From Rhizobiaceae bacterium (lineage in GTDB: Bacteria; Pseudomonadota; Alphaproteobacteria; Rhizobiales; Rhizobiaceae): a stretch of 64,000 nt of DNA. Below the pieces are notes generated by a model. That model saw nothing but the letters and a program-made list of their open reading frames with translations, did no database searches and had not been told where the DNA came from. This document shows positions 62,319-64,000 of the stretch, one piece after another. A program made the translations under genes and the position numbers. The first letter of the stretch is position 1. Each line of letters starts with the position of its first letter. The stretch spans positions 1 through 64,000 of the forward strand of contig JALOTE010000001.1 in NCBI GenBank assembly GCA_025458045.1. The letters are read 5' to 3'.

Positions 62319-64000
62319 TTACTCCGCCGCGACCGCGAAATTGTTTTGCGCGAGTTTCGAGCACTCGGCCATCGTTGCCGATGCCCGCGCAATCGGGTTG
62401 GTCAAATAGAAATCACTGACCGGCGAGGCGAGCGGTTCCTTCGCTGGCTTGCCGCCCCGTTTGGCAAGCGCCGCGACATCATCCGGATTGCCAGGCGCAA
62501 TCGTGTCAATGGCGGCAAAATGCGGATGCGCGGCATGGAGTTTCGCCCGCAATTGGGCCAATGAATCAAACGGCAGCCGCTTGCCGAGCACGTCGGACAG
62601 CGCTCGGATCACCGCCCAATCCTCGCGCGCCTCGCCCGGCGCGAAGCCGGCGCGGTTGCCCATCTGCACGCGGCCCTCCGTGTTGACATAAGTGCCGGAT
62701 TTTTCGGCATAGGTCGCGCCCGGCAGGATGACATCGGCGCGATGCGCACCCTTGTCGCCATGCGTCCCGATATAGACGACAAATGCACCCGGCGCGATCT
62801 CGGTTTCATCGGCCCCGAGATTGAAGATGACATCGGCCTCAGACCAAGCCGAACCGGCCAAGCCAAGATCCAGCGCGCCGACCATGGCGGCGGATGTATG
62901 CAACACGGCAAAGCCGTTCCAGTCCTCACGCACCGCACCGGTGGCGATTGCCGCCTTGGCGGCGAGAGCGAGAATGGCCGCGCCGTCCTTGCGTGCGTAA
63001 GCGCCCTGCCCGATCAGCCAGAGCGGCTTGGCATACATGGCCGTGCCGTTCTCGGCGAGCATCTGCAATGTTTCGACGCCATTGCCGTGGTGGTTGACGG
63101 CATAGCGCAGATCCGTGTTCTCGCCGATCAGGCCAATCGGGATTCCTGCGGCACGCCAGCGCTTGCGGATGCGCGCGTTCAGGACAGCAGCTTCCTTGCG
63201 CGGGTTCGATCCGACGATCATGACGGCGTCAGCGTCCTCGATCCCGGCAATCGTCGGGTTGAAAAGGTAGGACGCGCGGCCGAGCGCCGGGTCGAGCGCG
63301 CCGCGTCCCTGAATGTCGATGGCGTCACTGCCCAACGCGGCAAGCAGCGACTTCAACGCGAACATTTCCTCGACCGAGGCCATGTCGCCTGCCAGCGCGC
63401 CGAGCTTGGCGCCGCCTGCGACCTTCGCCTTGATCACGTCGAAGGCTTCCGCCCAGCTTGCCGGTTTCAGCTTGCCATTGACGCGGACATAAGGCCGGTC
63501 GAGGCGTTGGGTCTTCATCCCGTCCCAAACGAAGCGCGTCTTGTCCGAAATCCACTCTTCGTTCACCGCCTCATTGATGCGCGGCAGGATGCGCATCACT
63601 TCGCGGCCGCGCGTGTCAATGCGGATCGCCGATCCGACGGCGTCCATCACGTCGATTGATTCGGTCTTGGTCAGTTCCCAGGGCCGCGCCTGAAACGCGT
63701 AAGGGCGTGAAGTCAGCGCACCGACAGGGCAAAGGTCGATCACATTGCCCTGCAACTCCGATGTCATGGCGCGTTCGAGATAGGTGGTGATCTCCGCGTC
63801 CTCGCCACGGCCGATGAGGCCCAGTTCGGAAATGCCCGCGACTTCTGTCGTGAAACGGACGCAGCGCGTGCAATGGATGCACCGCGTCATGATCGTCTTG
63901 ACCAGCGGCCCGATATATTTGTTTTCGACAGCCCGCTTGTTCTCCTGATAGCGGGACCCGTCCATGCCATAGGCCATGGCCTGGTCTTGCAGGTCGCACT
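62319..64000 (-). CDS. nuoG: NADH-quinone oxidoreductase subunit G, N-terminus outside window
   Basis: Iron-sulfur subunit of complex I. The frame stays open to the last base ([13 protein letters not shown]), so the start and the 2Fe-2S domain lie beyond the window. Visible: the His/Cys motif of cluster N5 near CDLQDQ, the 4Fe-4S motif [10 protein letters not shown] with distal Cys in [16 protein letters not shown], and the molybdopterin-oxidoreductase-like C-terminal domain. About 560 residues of roughly 690 are present. Confidence 0.96.
   Translation of the reverse strand, partial: CDLQDQAMAYGMDGSRYQENKRAVENKYIGPLVKTIMTRCIHCTRCVRFTTEVAGISELGLIGRGEDAEITTYLERAMTSELQGNVIDLCPVGALTSRPYAFQARPWELTKTESIDVMDAVGSAIRIDTRGREVMRILPRINEAVNEEWISDKTRFVWDGMKTQRLDRPYVRVNGKLKPASWAEAFDVIKAKVAGGAKLGALAGDMASVEEMFALKSLLAALGSDAIDIQGRGALDPALGRASYLFNPTIAGIEDADAVMIVGSNPRKEAAVLNARIRKRWRAAGIPIGLIGENTDLRYAVNHHGNGVETLQMLAENGTAMYAKPLWLIGQGAYARKDGAAILALAAKAAIATGAVREDWNGFAVLHTSAAMVGALDLGLAGSAWSEADVIFNLGADETEIAPGAFVVYIGTHGDKGAHRADVILPGATYAEKSGTYVNTEGRVQMGNRAGFAPGEAREDWAVIRALSDVLGKRLPFDSLAQLRAKLHAAHPHFAAIDTIAPGNPDDVAALAKRGGKPAKEPLASPVSDFYLTNPIARASATMAECSKLAQNNFAVAAE

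Overview
The window is about 64 kb of G+C-rich, tightly packed chromosomal DNA from an alphaproteobacterium, most likely of the order Hyphomicrobiales (Rhizobiales). The evidence is the gene content and order: divK with a PleD-like gene, an ispDF fusion, dusB-ntrBC-ntrYX-trkA-hfq-hflX, a pyruvate dehydrogenase E1-beta carrying its own lipoyl domain, the short ProRS, and nuoG-N followed by birA, RNase J, methylmalonyl-CoA epimerase and a DUF1467 gene. Genus cannot be told from the sequence. There is no rRNA gene, prophage, insertion sequence or CRISPR array. One tRNA gene (Leu, anticodon TAG) is present. This is core genome, so the interest lies in small genes, regulatory sites and repeats between and inside housekeeping genes.

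Layout. 1-6.0 kb (+): 3' part of topA, then rnr, a DUF983 zinc-ribbon membrane protein, a NUDIX hydrolase and an MFS transporter, each overlapping the next by 1-4 bases. 6.1-10 kb: rpmG with promoter and terminator; divK and a PleD paralogue with a degenerate GGDEF site (-); DUF3572 and HAD genes (+); a beta-hydroxyacid dehydrogenase (-). 10-18 kb: tig, tRNA-Leu, a nitroreductase, a secreted three-repeat protein (+), an acyltransferase, thrS, yidD, a HepT/MntA-type toxin-antitoxin pair and an IscU-like protein. 18-20 kb (+): folE, hisI, patatin. 20-32 kb (-): CBS protein, rhomboid, then hflX, hfq, trkA, ntrX, ntrY, ntrC, ntrB and dusB, which is the nitrogen-regulation cluster. 32-34 kb (+): ispDF and pncC. 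34-43 kb (-): pdhA-pdhB-pdhC, two small genes, an SGNH hydrolase, lpd, three small membrane proteins, lipA and a Coq10-like gene, so pyruvate dehydrogenase and its lipoylation sit together. 43-51 kb (-): proS, lolC, lolD, a 28-codon membrane-peptide gene, dnaE and ftsB. 51-64 kb (-): nuoG-N (nuoG cut by the window end), birA, rnj, mce and DUF1467.

The most striking signal is in the 450 bases between lolD and dnaE. A predicted 28-residue single-helix membrane peptide with a strong ribosome binding site lies downstream of three GTTC half-sites spaced as GTTC-N7-GTTC-N7-GTTC, a second GTTC-N7-GTTC box (on the other strand), and a TTAA-N7-TTAA palindrome. These match the alphaproteobacterial LexA (SOS) box and the CtrA cell-cycle box. 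The arrangement suggests an SOS-induced division inhibitor comparable in size and type to Caulobacter SidA, possibly co-transcribed with dnaE. Other notable items: a PleD paralogue that has lost GGDEF but kept the c-di-GMP inhibitory-site RxxD (PopA-like); palindromic repeats inserted in frame into the linkers of PdhB and PdhC; a toxin-antitoxin pair spliced by 4-base overlaps into a housekeeping operon; a 65-codon membrane protein gene between nuoH and nuoI; a histidine-rich insert in NuoL; and a candidate small RNA near 51 kb.
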